A stretch of DNA of 36,919 nt, taken from assembly GCA_005881575.1 (NCBI GenBank), contig VBCA01000050.1:1-36919 (forward strand), written 5' to 3'. The notes below the pieces were generated by a model. That model was given only the letters and a program-made list of their open reading frames with translations. It was not told the DNA's origin and made no database searches. Both the position numbers and the translations under genes were made by a program. Position 1 is the stretch's first letter. Each line of letters starts with the position of its first letter. This stretch comes from Betaproteobacteria bacterium. Its GTDB lineage: Bacteria > Pseudomonadota > Gammaproteobacteria > Burkholderiales > SG8-39. Of this stretch, positions 15,360-23,699 are shown in pieces.

Positions 15360-15478
15360 CGGCAGCGCTTTCCAGTTTCGCGCGCAACCCGCGGCCTTGC
15401 GATGCCGAGGGGCGAATTTCACGTTCGCCTCGACGCGGAAATGGCGTCGCGACCGGCCGATCTGCTACCGTGGTTCTC

Positions 15479-16486
15479 ATGAAGGCTCTGCATTCAATCC
15501 TGGTCGGCATCGCGCTGAGCGGGTGCGGCGCAGGTGGGACCGCGAACGTCGGCGCGCCGACTGGCAATGGCGCGCCGCCCGGCGCGACGCTCTCGGAGCA
15601 GTATCCGGGCGACGTCGGAATCGGCGGCAATCCGGCGGTCGTCTGGTACGAGGACTTTGAGGCGGCGTCGGTCGCCGCCGTGACCAGTCGCTACGACCAA
15701 TCGCAAGGCACGGCGCGGATGACGCTCGTCGCCGATCACGCGCCCGGGAGCAGCGGCACGGCGCTCGCGCTGCGCGCGGGGGGCGGCGTCGATGCGGTCG
15801 ATCTCTTCAAGCAGCTCCCGGATCACGACGAGCTCTACGTTCGCTGGTACGCGAAGTACGAGGCCGGGGTCCCGTGGCATCACTCCGGCGTCTGGGTCGG
15901 CGGCTACAATCCGAGCGCCCGATTTCCGAACCCGCATGCCGGCGAGCGCCCGAACGGCGACGACCGCTTCTCGATCTCGATCGAACCCGTCTGGGGCACC
16001 GGCGGCGCGAATCCGCGGTTCGACTTCTACAACTACTGGATGACCATGCACTCGTGGATGGCCGTACCCACGGACGACGGCACCTCGTACTTCGGCAACG
16101 CGCTGGTGCACAAGAACGGGTTTGCGATCGACGAGGGCCGGTGGGTGTGCGTCGAGGTGCACGCAAAGCTCAACCCCGACCCGGCAACGGGTGCCGGTGC
16201 CGTCCTCGAGGTTTTCAAGAACGACGCCAAGGTGATGCGCTTCGACGATTCGGGTCCGATCGGCTACTGGATCCGCGACAAATTCTGCTCGACCGGGGCA
16301 GACGGCACCGAGTGCACAGACTTCCCGGCGCCCGCCAACGAGAAGCTCGACCTGCGTTTCCGCAGCACGACCGCGCTGGCCTTCAACGCGTTCTGGCCGC
16401 AGAACTACATCACCGATCCGGCGCAGGGAACCCTGACGCTCGATCAGATGGTCGTCGCGACCCAACGCATCGGCTGCATCCGTTGA
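15479..16486 (+). CDS. Lipoprotein with possible lectin/polysaccharide-lyase-like domain
   Basis: A 335-aa protein beginning MKALHSILVGIALSGCGAGG; the lipobox LSGC places a lipid-modified Cys at residue 17. A Gly/Ala/Pro linker precedes the mature domain, which starts VVWYEDFEAASVAAVTSRYD and contains GTALALRAGGGVDAVDLFKQLP, DELYVRWYAKYE, DDRFSISIEP and a late TLDQMVVATQRIGCIR strand. The pattern of strands and Trp/Tyr residues resembles concanavalin-A-like jelly rolls such as carbohydrate-binding or polysaccharide-lyase proteins, but no catalytic motif is recognised. A much longer ORF upstream in frame overlaps the Crp-like gene and is rejected because the lipoprotein signal begins at 15479. 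Confidence 0.68.
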   Translation: MKALHSILVGIALSGCGAGGTANVGAPTGNGAPPGATLSEQYPGDVGIGGNPAVVWYEDFEAASVAAVTSRYDQSQGTARMTLVADHAPGSSGTALALRAGGGVDAVDLFKQLPDHDELYVRWYAKYEAGVPWHHSGVWVGGYNPSARFPNPHAGERPNGDDRFSISIEPVWGTGGANPRFDFYNYWMTMHSWMAVPTDDGTSYFGNALVHKNGFAIDEGRWVCVEVHAKLNPDPATGAGAVLEVFKNDAKVMRFDDSGPIGYWIRDKFCSTGADGTECTDFPAPANEKLDLRFRSTTALAFNAFWPQNYITDPAQGTLTLDQMVVATQRIGCIR

Positions 16487-16500
16487 GCGTGCTCCGCCGT

Positions 16501-18051
16501 CTACTGACCGCGTCGGGATAACTGTCCTTCGTACAGCGCCCGCACGGTCGCTATCGTATCCGCGTCCTTCGCGTTCTTGTCCTCGCGGTAGCGTTTGACG
16601 CGCGCAAAGCGCAGCGCGAAGCCGCTCGGATAAGTCGGACTCTGCTGGATTTCGTTGAACGCGATCTCGGCGACGAGCTCCGGCCGCACGTGCACGACGT
16701 GGCGATCGCGCGAGGTTTCGATTGAGAGCAGGCGCTCGGTCTGCCAGGCGAGCATCTTGTCGGTCATGCCTTTGAAGGTCTTGCCGAGCATCACGAAGTC
16801 GCCCGTGGCGGGATCGAACGCGGCGAGGTGCAGGTTGGAAAGCCAACCCTTGCGCCGGCCGCTGCCCCATTCGGCCGCGATGACGGCGAGGTCGAGCGTG
16901 TGCGCCTCCTTGATCTTGAGCCAGCCGGCGCCGCGGCTTCCGGCCTCGTATGGGGCTTCCAGCGCTTTCGCCATGACGCCCTCGTGGCCGCGCGCGAGCG
17001 CGTCGTCGTAGAAAGCCCGCGCGGCCTCCTCGTCGCCGGTGACAAGGCGCGGGATGAGGATCTTCGCCGGCAGAATCTTCGCGAGGACGTCGAAGCGCTC
17101 GCGCGCGGGTCTTGCGGTGAGGTCCTCGCCCTCGGCGAGCACGCAGTCGAAGAAAAAGACGCTCAAAGGGTACGCCGCCCGCGACGCCTCCACGTCGAGC
17201 TTGCGCCCGAAGCGGCGCATGGTTTCCTGGAAAGGGTAGGGCGTGCCCTCGGGCTTCAGCGCGATCGTCTCGCCGTCGAGGATCACTTCGCGCGCGGTGC
17301 ACTCCTGCAGCGCCGCGACGATCTCGGGCACGGCGGAGGTGACTTCGTTCAGGCTTCGCGTATAGACGCGGATTTGACCGTCCGACTTGTGCGCCTGTAC
17401 GCGCGCGCCGTCGAGCTTCCACTCGAAGGCCGCGGTGCCGAGGCGTTCCAGCGCGTCTGCGACGTCCTCGGCGGGTTGAGCGAGCATCGGCAGCACCGGG
17501 CGGAAAACCTCGAGCGCGAAGCGCGCAAGGCCCGCTTCGCCTTCGGTGAGCGCGGCTTCGGCGACCGCGGCAAGACCGCCCGCCCGCATCGCCGTCGAGC
17601 GCACGCGCTCGGGCGGGAGTCCGGCCGCCTCGGCGATGGCGTCGAGCATGATCCCTTGGAGCGCGCCCTGGCGCAGCTCCCCGAGCAGCAGCCGCGCGAG
17701 AAAATCCTGCTCGGAAGCGGTCGCGCCCGCGAAAAGCTCCGCGAGCAGGCGCGTCCGCTCGGCGGCGGAGCCTTCCCCCTTGATCTGCGCGAGGCGTGCG
17801 AGCGCCGCGTCGACTTGCGCGAGCGTGAGCCGGGGCGCGCTCGCCGGCGTCGCGGCGAGCGCGTCTTTGAGCGCCGCGTAGCCGATGCCGATCCTGCCCT
17901 GGCGAGTGTCGCCGCTGAGGTACGCCACGCCCAGCGCGATTTCCGAGGCATCGAGCCGTCGCAGGCATTCCGCTAGCGCGTCGATCTTCGCAAGGCGGCT
18001 GCGCGTCGCGGCGACGCGCTCGGAGGCGGCGAGGAGCTCGGCAAGCAGCAT
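16501..18051 (-). CDS. ATP-dependent DNA ligase
   Basis: A 516-aa ATP-dependent ligase of the LigB-like bacterial/archaeal type. An N-terminal helical DNA-binding domain (1-200) precedes the nucleotidyltransferase core with motif I KLDGARVQ (adenylated Lys212), motif III VFFFDC, motif IV HEGVMAKALEAPYEAG, and motif V GWLKIKEAHTLD. The OB-fold domain follows, ending FARVKRYREDKNAKDADTI. It seals nicks using ATP, supplementing the NAD-dependent LigA that all bacteria have. The ATG at 18049-18051 is preferred; a TTG three codons upstream is possible. A DUF423 remnant precedes it on the same strand. No Ku gene is nearby. Confidence 0.93.
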   Translation of the reverse strand: MLLAELLAASERVAATRSRLAKIDALAECLRRLDASEIALGVAYLSGDTRQGRIGIGYAALKDALAATPASAPRLTLAQVDAALARLAQIKGEGSAAERTRLLAELFAGATASEQDFLARLLLGELRQGALQGIMLDAIAEAAGLPPERVRSTAMRAGGLAAVAEAALTEGEAGLARFALEVFRPVLPMLAQPAEDVADALERLGTAAFEWKLDGARVQAHKSDGQIRVYTRSLNEVTSAVPEIVAALQECTAREVILDGETIALKPEGTPYPFQETMRRFGRKLDVEASRAAYPLSVFFFDCVLAEGEDLTARPARERFDVLAKILPAKILIPRLVTGDEEAARAFYDDALARGHEGVMAKALEAPYEAGSRGAGWLKIKEAHTLDLAVIAAEWGSGRRKGWLSNLHLAAFDPATGDFVMLGKTFKGMTDKMLAWQTERLLSIETSRDRHVVHVRPELVAEIAFNEIQQSPTYPSGFALRFARVKRYREDKNAKDADTIATVRALYEGQLSRRGQ

Positions 18052-18112
18052 GATCGACAACGGGATGAAGAATCTCTACGGCCCGCCGCGCTTGCCCGGC
18101 ATGCCGAAGATT

Positions 18113-18298
18113 TCAGGCTTTGACCGCCGCCGCGACGAAGAGCGCCCACGCGGCGAGGAAACCGATGCCGCCGATCGGCGTGATCGCGCCGAGCCAGCGC
18201 TCCCCGGAGAGCGCGAGCGCACCGAAGGCGCCGAGCGCGACCGCGGCAAACGCCATGAATCCGCCCGCGGAAAGAAAGAGTTTCGAGCTTGTCGTCAT
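18113..18298 (-). pseudogene. DUF423 membrane protein with central deletion
   Basis: The 61-residue reading frame joins a typical DUF423 N-terminus (LFLSAGGFMAFAAVALGAFGA) directly to a typical DUF423 C-terminus (GERWLGAITPIGGIGFLAAWALFVAAA). Intact members are about 120 residues with four membrane segments; roughly the middle 60 residues, including helices 2 and 3, are absent. The frame is preserved, so a short two-helix protein may still be made, but the family fold is not. It lies upstream of the DNA ligase on the same strand. Confidence 0.75.
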
Positions 18299-18340
18299 GG
18301 CAGTTCTTCGGCAAGCTTACCAAATCGCACGAATCCCAAT

Positions 18341-18802
18341 ATGGCCAAGGTCGTCATCGCAGGCGTCGCCCAGCTCAAGCCGCTCATCGGGACCGAGGTC
18401 GCCGTGACCGACTGGTTTACCGTGAGCCAGGAGCGCATCGACGCCTTTGCCGCCGCGACCGAGGATCACCAGTGGATCCACGTCGACCGCGAGCGCGCGG
18501 CCAGGGAATCGCCCTACGGAATGACCGTCGCACACGGTTTTCTCTCGCTCTCGCTTCTGCCGTTCTTGCTGGGGCAGGCGATCGAGATTCAAGGCACGCG
18601 TCTGGGGATCAACTACGGCTTGAACCGCGTGCGCTTCACCGGCCCCGTTCCGGCCGGCTCGCGCGTGCGTGCGCGCTTCGGGCTCGCAGCCGTCGAGGAC
18701 ATCGACCGGGGCGTGCAGATGACGTGGAACGTCACCGTCGAGCGAGAAAGCGAGGCGAAGCCGGTTCTTGTCGCCGAATGGATCACGCGCCGTCACGAGT
18801 AG
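18341..18802 (+). CDS. MaoC/NodN-like (R)-specific enoyl-CoA hydratase
   Basis: A 153-aa hot-dog-fold dehydratase. The catalytic dyad lies in AATEDHQWIHVDRERA (about residues 34-49), matching the D-x4-H arrangement of PhaJ/NodN-type hydratases. GMTVAHGFLSLSLLPFLL and NYGLNRVRFTGPVPAGSRVRA are typical of the family, and the C-terminus VLVAEWITRRHE is also conserved. It should hydrate short or medium enoyl-CoAs. The start is ATG 18341, giving MAKVVIAGVAQL; no strong ribosome-binding site is visible. It is divergent from the DUF423-ligase unit, and DUF3301 follows after 81 nt. Confidence 0.88.
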   Translation: MAKVVIAGVAQLKPLIGTEVAVTDWFTVSQERIDAFAAATEDHQWIHVDRERAARESPYGMTVAHGFLSLSLLPFLLGQAIEIQGTRLGINYGLNRVRFTGPVPAGSRVRARFGLAAVEDIDRGVQMTWNVTVERESEAKPVLVAEWITRRHE

Positions 18803-18883
18803 ACCGGTGTGAGGGCTTGTAGTCAAGCGCCGCAGTCGGCATATGGGTGGTGACCTTTCCCGACAGGCCGTCGCAGCATAACA

Positions 18884-19192
18884 ATGTGGGAAGCATGGAC
18901 TCTCGCCGCACTCGCTCTCCTCGCCTGGCTGTGGTTCGACAGCATGCGGGCGCGCGAGCACGCGGTCGCGGCGGGCGCTCGCGCCTGCGAGCGCAACGGC
19001 CTGCAGTTCCTCGACCAGACCGTGGAGTGCGTGTCGGTTCGCCCAGCGCGCGACGAGAACGGGCGCGTCGCCCTGCGGCGCGTCTACCGATTCGAATTCT
19101 CCGACAACGGCGACAACCGGCGCGGCGGCAGCATCGTCACGATGGGCGGCGAGGTAGAATCGCTCACCATGGAACCGTTCCTGTTGCAGTGA
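18884..19192 (+). CDS. DUF3301 membrane-anchored protein
   Basis: A 102-aa protein with one N-terminal membrane helix (WTLAALALLAWLWF) followed by the DUF3301 domain: DSMRAREHAVAAGARACERNGLQFLDQTV and RRVYRFEFSDNGDNRRGGSIV. The family is common in beta- and gammaproteobacteria and has no assigned function. It lies 17 nt ahead of fpr and is probably in the same transcript. The ending VESLTMEPFLLQ is normal. Confidence 0.85.
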   Translation: MWEAWTLAALALLAWLWFDSMRAREHAVAAGARACERNGLQFLDQTVECVSVRPARDENGRVALRRVYRFEFSDNGDNRRGGSIVTMGGEVESLTMEPFLLQ

Positions 19193-19209
19193 GTCTTCCT
19201 GCGTGAATC

Positions 19210-19953
19210 ATGCAGAAGTGGGTCGAAGGCACGGTCGTCAACCAGAAGCGCTGGACGCAGACCCTGTTTTCGCTGCAGGTGGAGGCGGACGTCGCAGCGT
19301 TCGAGCCGGGGCAGTTCGCCAAGCTCGCGCTCGCGGTGGAGGGCGAGATGATCGCGCGCCCGTACTCGTTCGTGAACGCCCCCAAGGAACGCCCGCACGA
19401 GTTCTACTATGTGACGCTGCCGGACGGGCCGCTCACACAGCGGCTGTGCAAGCTGGAAGCCGGGAAAGCGATATACCTTGCGCCGCGGCCGGCGGGGTTC
19501 CTCGTGCTCTCGGAAATCCCCGACGGGGAGAACCTCTGGCTGATATCGACGGGAACCGGAATCGGTCCTTTCCTGTCCATCCTCAAGTCCGAGGCCCCGT
19601 GGCAGCGCTTCAGGCAGGTGGTCCTCGTTCACGCGGTGCGCCATGCCGAGGAGCTGAGCTACCGCGACAGTATCGAGCGGCTGCTGGGCGAGCACGGGGA
19701 GCAGATGCGCACGGTCTCGTTCGTGAGCCGGGAAAACAAACCGGGCGCGCTCCACGGACGCATCCCCCTCGCGATCGAGGAGGGTCGCCTGGAGGCCGCG
19801 GCGGGCGTCGCGCTGTCTGCGAAGACCTCTCAGGTTATGATTTGCGGCAACCCGGAGATGGTGACTGACACGAGCGCAGCGCTCGCGCGGCGCGGCATGA
19901 AGAAGCACCGGCGCCGCGAGCCGGGCCATATCACGGTGGAGAACTACTGGTGA
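19210..19953 (+). CDS. fpr: Ferredoxin/flavodoxin--NADP reductase
   Basis: A 247-aa FAD enzyme exchanging electrons between NADPH and ferredoxin or flavodoxin, with links to oxidative-stress defence and Fe-S repair. The FAD-binding motif is RPYS (50-53), the NADP-binding loop is STGTGIGPFLSIL (113-125), and the C-terminus ends VENYW, whose aromatic Trp stacks over FAD in the bacterial Fpr subclass. Near 205 lies SQVMICGNPEMV. Its TGA overlaps the GTG start of the next gene (GTGA at 19950-19953), indicating translational coupling. Confidence 0.95.
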   Translation: MQKWVEGTVVNQKRWTQTLFSLQVEADVAAFEPGQFAKLALAVEGEMIARPYSFVNAPKERPHEFYYVTLPDGPLTQRLCKLEAGKAIYLAPRPAGFLVLSEIPDGENLWLISTGTGIGPFLSILKSEAPWQRFRQVVLVHAVRHAEELSYRDSIERLLGEHGEQMRTVSFVSRENKPGALHGRIPLAIEEGRLEAAAGVALSAKTSQVMICGNPEMVTDTSAALARRGMKKHRRREPGHITVENYW

Positions 19954-20813
19954 AGAAGACCGCGCTTGGCTTGTTGCTTGCCGGCGGCGCGCTCGGGCTC
20001 GCGGCCTGCAGCGCGACCCGGGTCGCCTACGACAACGCCGACACCCTGCTGCGCTTCATGGCGGCTAGCTATCTGGACCTCGACGCCGCGCAGTCCGACG
20101 ACCTTGCGCCCCGCATCGCGCGATTTCACCAGTGGCACCGGGCGAACGAGCTTCCCGTATACGCTGCCTTGTTGCGCAGCGCGAGCCAGCGCGCCGCCGA
20201 AGGCATCACCGCGGAGGACGTCGCTTGGGGCGTCGCCAACGTGCGCTTGCGCTACCGCAGGTTCGCGGCAAAAGCGGCTGAAGACGCCGCACCGGTGCTC
20301 GCGACGCTCGCGCCCCCGCAGCTCGCGGCCCTCGAGCACAAGTTCGCCGAAAACAACGGAAAATACACGAAGGAATTCCTCTCCTCCAATGACAATGAGC
20401 GACGCCGCAGGCAGCTGAAGCGCATGCTCGAGCGCTTTCGCGACTTTGCCGGCGAGCTGACCCCGGACCAGGAGGCCCGCATCGGGCGCTTCGCCCTCGC
20501 CCGCGAGCGCCACGTCGCCCTGCGCTTCGCGGACCGGCAGCGCTGGCAGCGCGATTTCGTTGCGGCGCTCCGGCGCGAGCGCAGGCCTGAGGAGCTCGCC
20601 CGGCGCCTCGCCGAGATGTTCGAGAAGCCGGAGCTGCGCCGCTCCGAGGAGTTCATCCGGGAGGACGCGCGCTGGGAGGAGGATCTGGGACGACTCATCG
20701 TGGATCTCGACCGGTCGCTCTCCCCGAAGCAGCGCGCGCACGTGGTCCGACGCCTTTCGGACTACGCCGAGGATTGCGCGGTTCTCGCCGGAAGAAAGAA
20801 GGGAGCGGCGTGA
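19950..20813 (+). CDS. DUF6279-family lipoprotein
   Basis: A 287-aa lipoprotein. The signal MKKTALGLLLAGGALGLAAC has a lipobox LAAC with Cys20. The mature part is helical and highly charged, beginning SATRVAYDNADTLLRFMAASYLDLD, a hallmark of DUF6279 proteins of beta- and gammaproteobacteria. Internal repeats of ELTPDQEARIGRFA and LSPKQRAHVVRRL resemble each other. Function is unknown. It begins with GTG overlapping the stop of fpr and ends in a GTGA overlap with the next gene, so the three form one coupled operon. Confidence 0.85.
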   Translation: MKKTALGLLLAGGALGLAACSATRVAYDNADTLLRFMAASYLDLDAAQSDDLAPRIARFHQWHRANELPVYAALLRSASQRAAEGITAEDVAWGVANVRLRYRRFAAKAAEDAAPVLATLAPPQLAALEHKFAENNGKYTKEFLSSNDNERRRRQLKRMLERFRDFAGELTPDQEARIGRFALARERHVALRFADRQRWQRDFVAALRRERRPEELARRLAEMFEKPELRRSEEFIREDARWEEDLGRLIVDLDRSLSPKQRAHVVRRLSDYAEDCAVLAGRKKGAA

Positions 20814-21331
20814 GGTCGCGGCACGCAGCCCGCGCCTTGCTCGCGATCGCGCTGCTCGCGGTGTCCTGCGCGGCAACCGCCGCCGGGGGCGAGCTGAAGC
20901 CCTGGAGCGGCGGCGCGACGCCGCCCCTTGCGCTGCGCGATCTCCAGGGCAAGGAGCACAAGCTCGCCGATTACCGGGGTAAGGTCGTGGTGCTCAATTT
21001 CTGGGCGACCTGGTGCGATCCCTGCCGCGAGGAGATGCCTTCGATGCAGCGGCTGCAGGACAAGCTCGCGGGGAAATCCTTCGCGATCCTCGCGATCGAC
21101 TACGGCGAAGGCGCGCCGCGAATCCAGGAATTCCTGAAGAAAGTCCCGGTGCGCTTCACGGTGCTGCTCGATCGGGACACCAGCGCCGCGACGGCGTGGA
21201 AAGTGAAGGTGCTGCCCACGACCCTGGTGCTCGATCCCCAGCAGCGAATCCGCTACTCGGTGGTGGGCGATCTGGAGTGGGATTCTCAATCCGTTGAAGA
21301 TACGATCAAAAAGCTTCTTCCCGCCGGCTGA
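20810..21331 (+). CDS. TlpA/ResA-like thiol-disulfide oxidoreductase
   Basis: A 173-aa periplasmic thioredoxin. A signal segment (ARALLAIALLAVSCAATAA) precedes a thioredoxin fold with active site WCDPC (68-72) inside VVVLNFWATWCDPCREEMPS and the cis-Pro loop KVLPTTLVLD. TlpA/ResA members reduce disulfides in cytochrome c maturation or copper-site assembly; the partner here is unknown. GTG 20810 is taken as the start because it overlaps the previous stop as GTGA; an ATG 12 codons upstream is inside the previous gene. Cys20 in the signal could be a lipobox, though the context AVSC is marginal. Confidence 0.9.
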   Translation: MRSRHAARALLAIALLAVSCAATAAGGELKPWSGGATPPLALRDLQGKEHKLADYRGKVVVLNFWATWCDPCREEMPSMQRLQDKLAGKSFAILAIDYGEGAPRIQEFLKKVPVRFTVLLDRDTSAATAWKVKVLPTTLVLDPQQRIRYSVVGDLEWDSQSVEDTIKKLLPAG

Positions 21332-21714
21332 AGCGCGCGTAGCAGCCATCCGAGCGACTTGTGGCCGGGGACGTTTTCGGAGTAGATTGTCCGCTTTGAA
21401 ATTCGTCCGTATCCGCCGGACCGCTTACCGATGATCATCCAGCAACGCTTGACTTCACGCAGCTCGCGCTCGCTCGCCGTGATGATCGGCTTCGCGCAGC
21501 CCGCGGGCTCGCGCGGAACTTGGCGTTCCGACGGGGATATCGACGGCGGCGCCGGTCCCTTCCGCGCTCGCCCCTTCGCTCTTCTGCTCTTTCTCCCAGC
21601 CTCATCCCCTTTTGCAGCAACCGACACTCGGCATTCCACGCGCCACGCGCTGGAACGCCCGGGTCCGCGTTGTGACGTTGTGAGACAGCCGCTTCAATCG
21701 ACCGGAGAACCGAC
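21332..21714. other. 383-bp gap with no convincing gene
   Basis: Between tlpA and the transglutaminase gene no reading frame looks like a protein: those present are rich in Arg, Ser and Pro and lack ribosome-binding sites and family motifs. No strong terminator was seen after tlpA. The segment just before 21715 presumably holds the promoter of the transglutaminase gene, but no clear -35/-10 pair stands out. Confidence 0.5.
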
Positions 21715-22818
21715 ATGGATAGACGTGCATTTCTGAAGGCCGGCGCGATCCTCCCGACTGCGGCGGCGTTGCCGAGGCTCGCACACGCGCAGCAACTGCC
21801 GTTCGAGCCGCGCCAGGCGGAGAAATGGCGCAGTTTCGAGGTGACGACCCGGGTCGAGATCGTCTTCCCCGAGGGCACGACGCGCGTATGGCTGCCGGTG
21901 CCTTCGGTGGACTCCGGCTATCAGAAAACCATCGACAACGCCTGGTCGGGCAACGCCCAAACCGCGAAGATCGCCTACGACGGCACCTACGGCGCGGGCA
22001 TGCTCTACGCGGAATGGCCCACCGAGGAGAAGAATCCCGTGGTCGAGCTCTACAGCCGTTTCGCCACGCGCGACCGCGCCGTGGACTTTTCCGCGCGGCC
22101 GGGATCGGTCGAGAGACTCTCGCCCGAACAGCGCGCCTTCTACACCGGAGCGACCGAGCACATGCCCACCGACGGCATCGTGAAGAAAACCGCTGAGGAC
22201 ATCACGAAAGGCGCACGGACCGACTACGACAAGGCCAAGGCGATCTACGAGTGGATCGTGGAGAACACCTACCGCGATCCGAAAACGCGCGGCTGCGGCG
22301 TGGGCGACATCAAGACGATGCTCGAGACCGGAAACCTCGGCGGCAAGTGCGCCGACTTGAATGCGCTCTACGTGGGCCTCGCGCGCGCGGTGGGCCTTCC
22401 GGCTCGCGACGTCTACGGCGTGCGCGTGGCGAAGTCGCAGTTCGGCTACCGGAGCCTGGGCGCGGGCACGGCGAACATCACGCGCGCGCAGCACTGCCGG
22501 GCGGAAGTCCATCTCGCCGGATTCGGCTGGGTGCCGGTGGATCCGGCCGACGTGAGGAAGGTCGTGCTCGAGGAGAAGGCGCAGCCGACGGACTTGAGCG
22601 ATCCCGTGGTGCAGGCGGTGAGGCCCAAGCTCTTCGGCGCGTGGGAGATGAACTGGCTCGCGTTCAACACCGCGAACGATTTCGCGCTGCCCAACTCGAA
22701 AGGCGCCAAGCTCACCTTCTTCATGTATCCGCAGGCGGAGACCGCGCAGGGGCGGCTGGACAGCCTCGACCCGGACAACTTCAAATACACGATGACGGCG
22801 AAGGAACTGAGCGCCTGA
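21715..22818 (+). CDS. Tat-exported transglutaminase-like cysteine protein
   Basis: A 367-aa protein with a twin-arginine type leader (MDRRAFLKAG, cleavage near LAHA-QQ). The core is a transglutaminase/protease fold. The catalytic Cys212 lies in GGKCADLNALYVGLARAVGLPAR, His266 in AEVHLAGFGW and Asp276 in VPVDPADVRK, the complete Cys-His-Asp triad. The N-terminal third (FEVTTRVEIVFPEGTTRVWLPVP) is the beta-domain seen in exported members. Such proteins may crosslink or cleave peptides in the envelope; the substrate is unknown. Spacing upstream is ACCGGAG before ATG. A repetitive element lies just after the stop. Confidence 0.9.
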   Translation: MDRRAFLKAGAILPTAAALPRLAHAQQLPFEPRQAEKWRSFEVTTRVEIVFPEGTTRVWLPVPSVDSGYQKTIDNAWSGNAQTAKIAYDGTYGAGMLYAEWPTEEKNPVVELYSRFATRDRAVDFSARPGSVERLSPEQRAFYTGATEHMPTDGIVKKTAEDITKGARTDYDKAKAIYEWIVENTYRDPKTRGCGVGDIKTMLETGNLGGKCADLNALYVGLARAVGLPARDVYGVRVAKSQFGYRSLGAGTANITRAQHCRAEVHLAGFGWVPVDPADVRKVVLEEKAQPTDLSDPVVQAVRPKLFGAWEMNWLAFNTANDFALPNSKGAKLTFFMYPQAETAQGRLDSLDPDNFKYTMTAKELSA

Positions 22819-22833
22819 GCGGTCCAGGGTTTT

Positions 22834-22872
22834 CCCTCTCCCTCTGGGAGAGGGCCAGGGTGAGGGAGAGGG
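22834..22872. repeat. REP-like palindromic intergenic repeat
   Basis: The segment starts CCCTCTCCCTCTGGGAGAGGG and continues with CCAGGGTGAGGGAGAGGG, forming a stem plus a third related arm. This pattern is a well-known dispersed palindromic element of many proteobacterial genomes. It fills the 70-bp gap between the transglutaminase and hydrolase genes and may act as an mRNA stabiliser or partial terminator. Only one copy is seen in this window. Confidence 0.75.
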
Positions 22873-22888
22873 CACTCTCCTCAGCTGA

Positions 22889-23668
22889 ATGACCATTCTG
22901 CATTTCTCGCACGCCAACGGTTTTCCCGCCGCGTGCTACCGCAAGATGTTCTCCTATCTCGGGCGCGACTTCGAGATCCGCTACGTGAACACCATCGGCC
23001 ACGATCCGCGCCATCCGGTCACCGACAGCTGGCCGCATCTGGTCGCGGAACAGATCGAGCAGATCGGGCGCTACCGCGAGCCCGTGCTCGGAGTGGGGCA
23101 TTCGCTCGGCGGCCATCTCACCGCGCTCGCCGCCTTGAAGCGCCCGGCGCTCTTTCGCGCGATCATCCTGCTCGATTCGCCCATCCTCGGAGGGTGGCGG
23201 GGAACGGTGTTCAAGATGGTGAAGCGCTTCGGCCTCGCCGACCGCGTGACGCCCGCCGGTGCCACGCGCGATCGCCGCGCCGAGTGGGCCTCCGCCGACG
23301 AAGCCTACGCGCACTTTCGGAACAAGCGCGCGTTTCAGGGCTTCGATCCCGAGTGCCTGCGTGACTACGTGACGCTCGGGATGGTGCCTTCCCCGAGCGG
23401 CGTGCGGCTCGATTTCGATCCGGGAATCGAGTACCGCATCTACCGGACGTTTCCGCACGGCCTCGCGAAGCAGCTGCCGCGCCTTCCGGTGCCCGCCGGG
23501 TTCATCTGCGGACGCGAGTCGGCGCACGTGCGGCAGATAGGGCTTGCTGCGACACGCAGGTATTTCCGCGTGGTGCGCGTCGCGGGCGGACACCTGTTTC
23601 CGTTCGAGCGGCCCGAAGCCGCGGCGCAGGCGATCCGCGAGATGGCAGCAGAATTGCTGCCATCCTGA
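22889..23668 (+). CDS. Alpha/beta hydrolase
   Basis: A 259-aa hydrolase of the alpha/beta fold. The nucleophile elbow GHSLGG is at 70-75 (Ser72), the oxyanion region is HFSHANGFPAACY near the start, and the likely catalytic His is in VAGGHLFPFERP near 237. An Asp that could complete the triad is not singled out by eye. The substrate is unknown; the family includes lipid esterases and epoxide hydrolases. It starts with ATG after a short gap holding a repeat, with no strong ribosome-binding site. Confidence 0.88.
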   Translation: MTILHFSHANGFPAACYRKMFSYLGRDFEIRYVNTIGHDPRHPVTDSWPHLVAEQIEQIGRYREPVLGVGHSLGGHLTALAALKRPALFRAIILLDSPILGGWRGTVFKMVKRFGLADRVTPAGATRDRRAEWASADEAYAHFRNKRAFQGFDPECLRDYVTLGMVPSPSGVRLDFDPGIEYRIYRTFPHGLAKQLPRLPVPAGFICGRESAHVRQIGLAATRRYFRVVRVAGGHLFPFERPEAAAQAIREMAAELLPS

Positions 23669-23699
23669 GCGCTAGCGAAGGATCTGCTTTTCTTGCAGC

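Noticed and set aside
15494..17968. Minus-strand frame of 824 codons across the lipoprotein and ligase genes
   Set aside because: It crosses two convergent real genes and has Arg-rich low-complexity composition.
21431..21736. Possible 101-aa ORF before the transglutaminase gene
   Set aside because: No ribosome-binding site, biased composition, no recognisable family, and it overlaps the next gene start.
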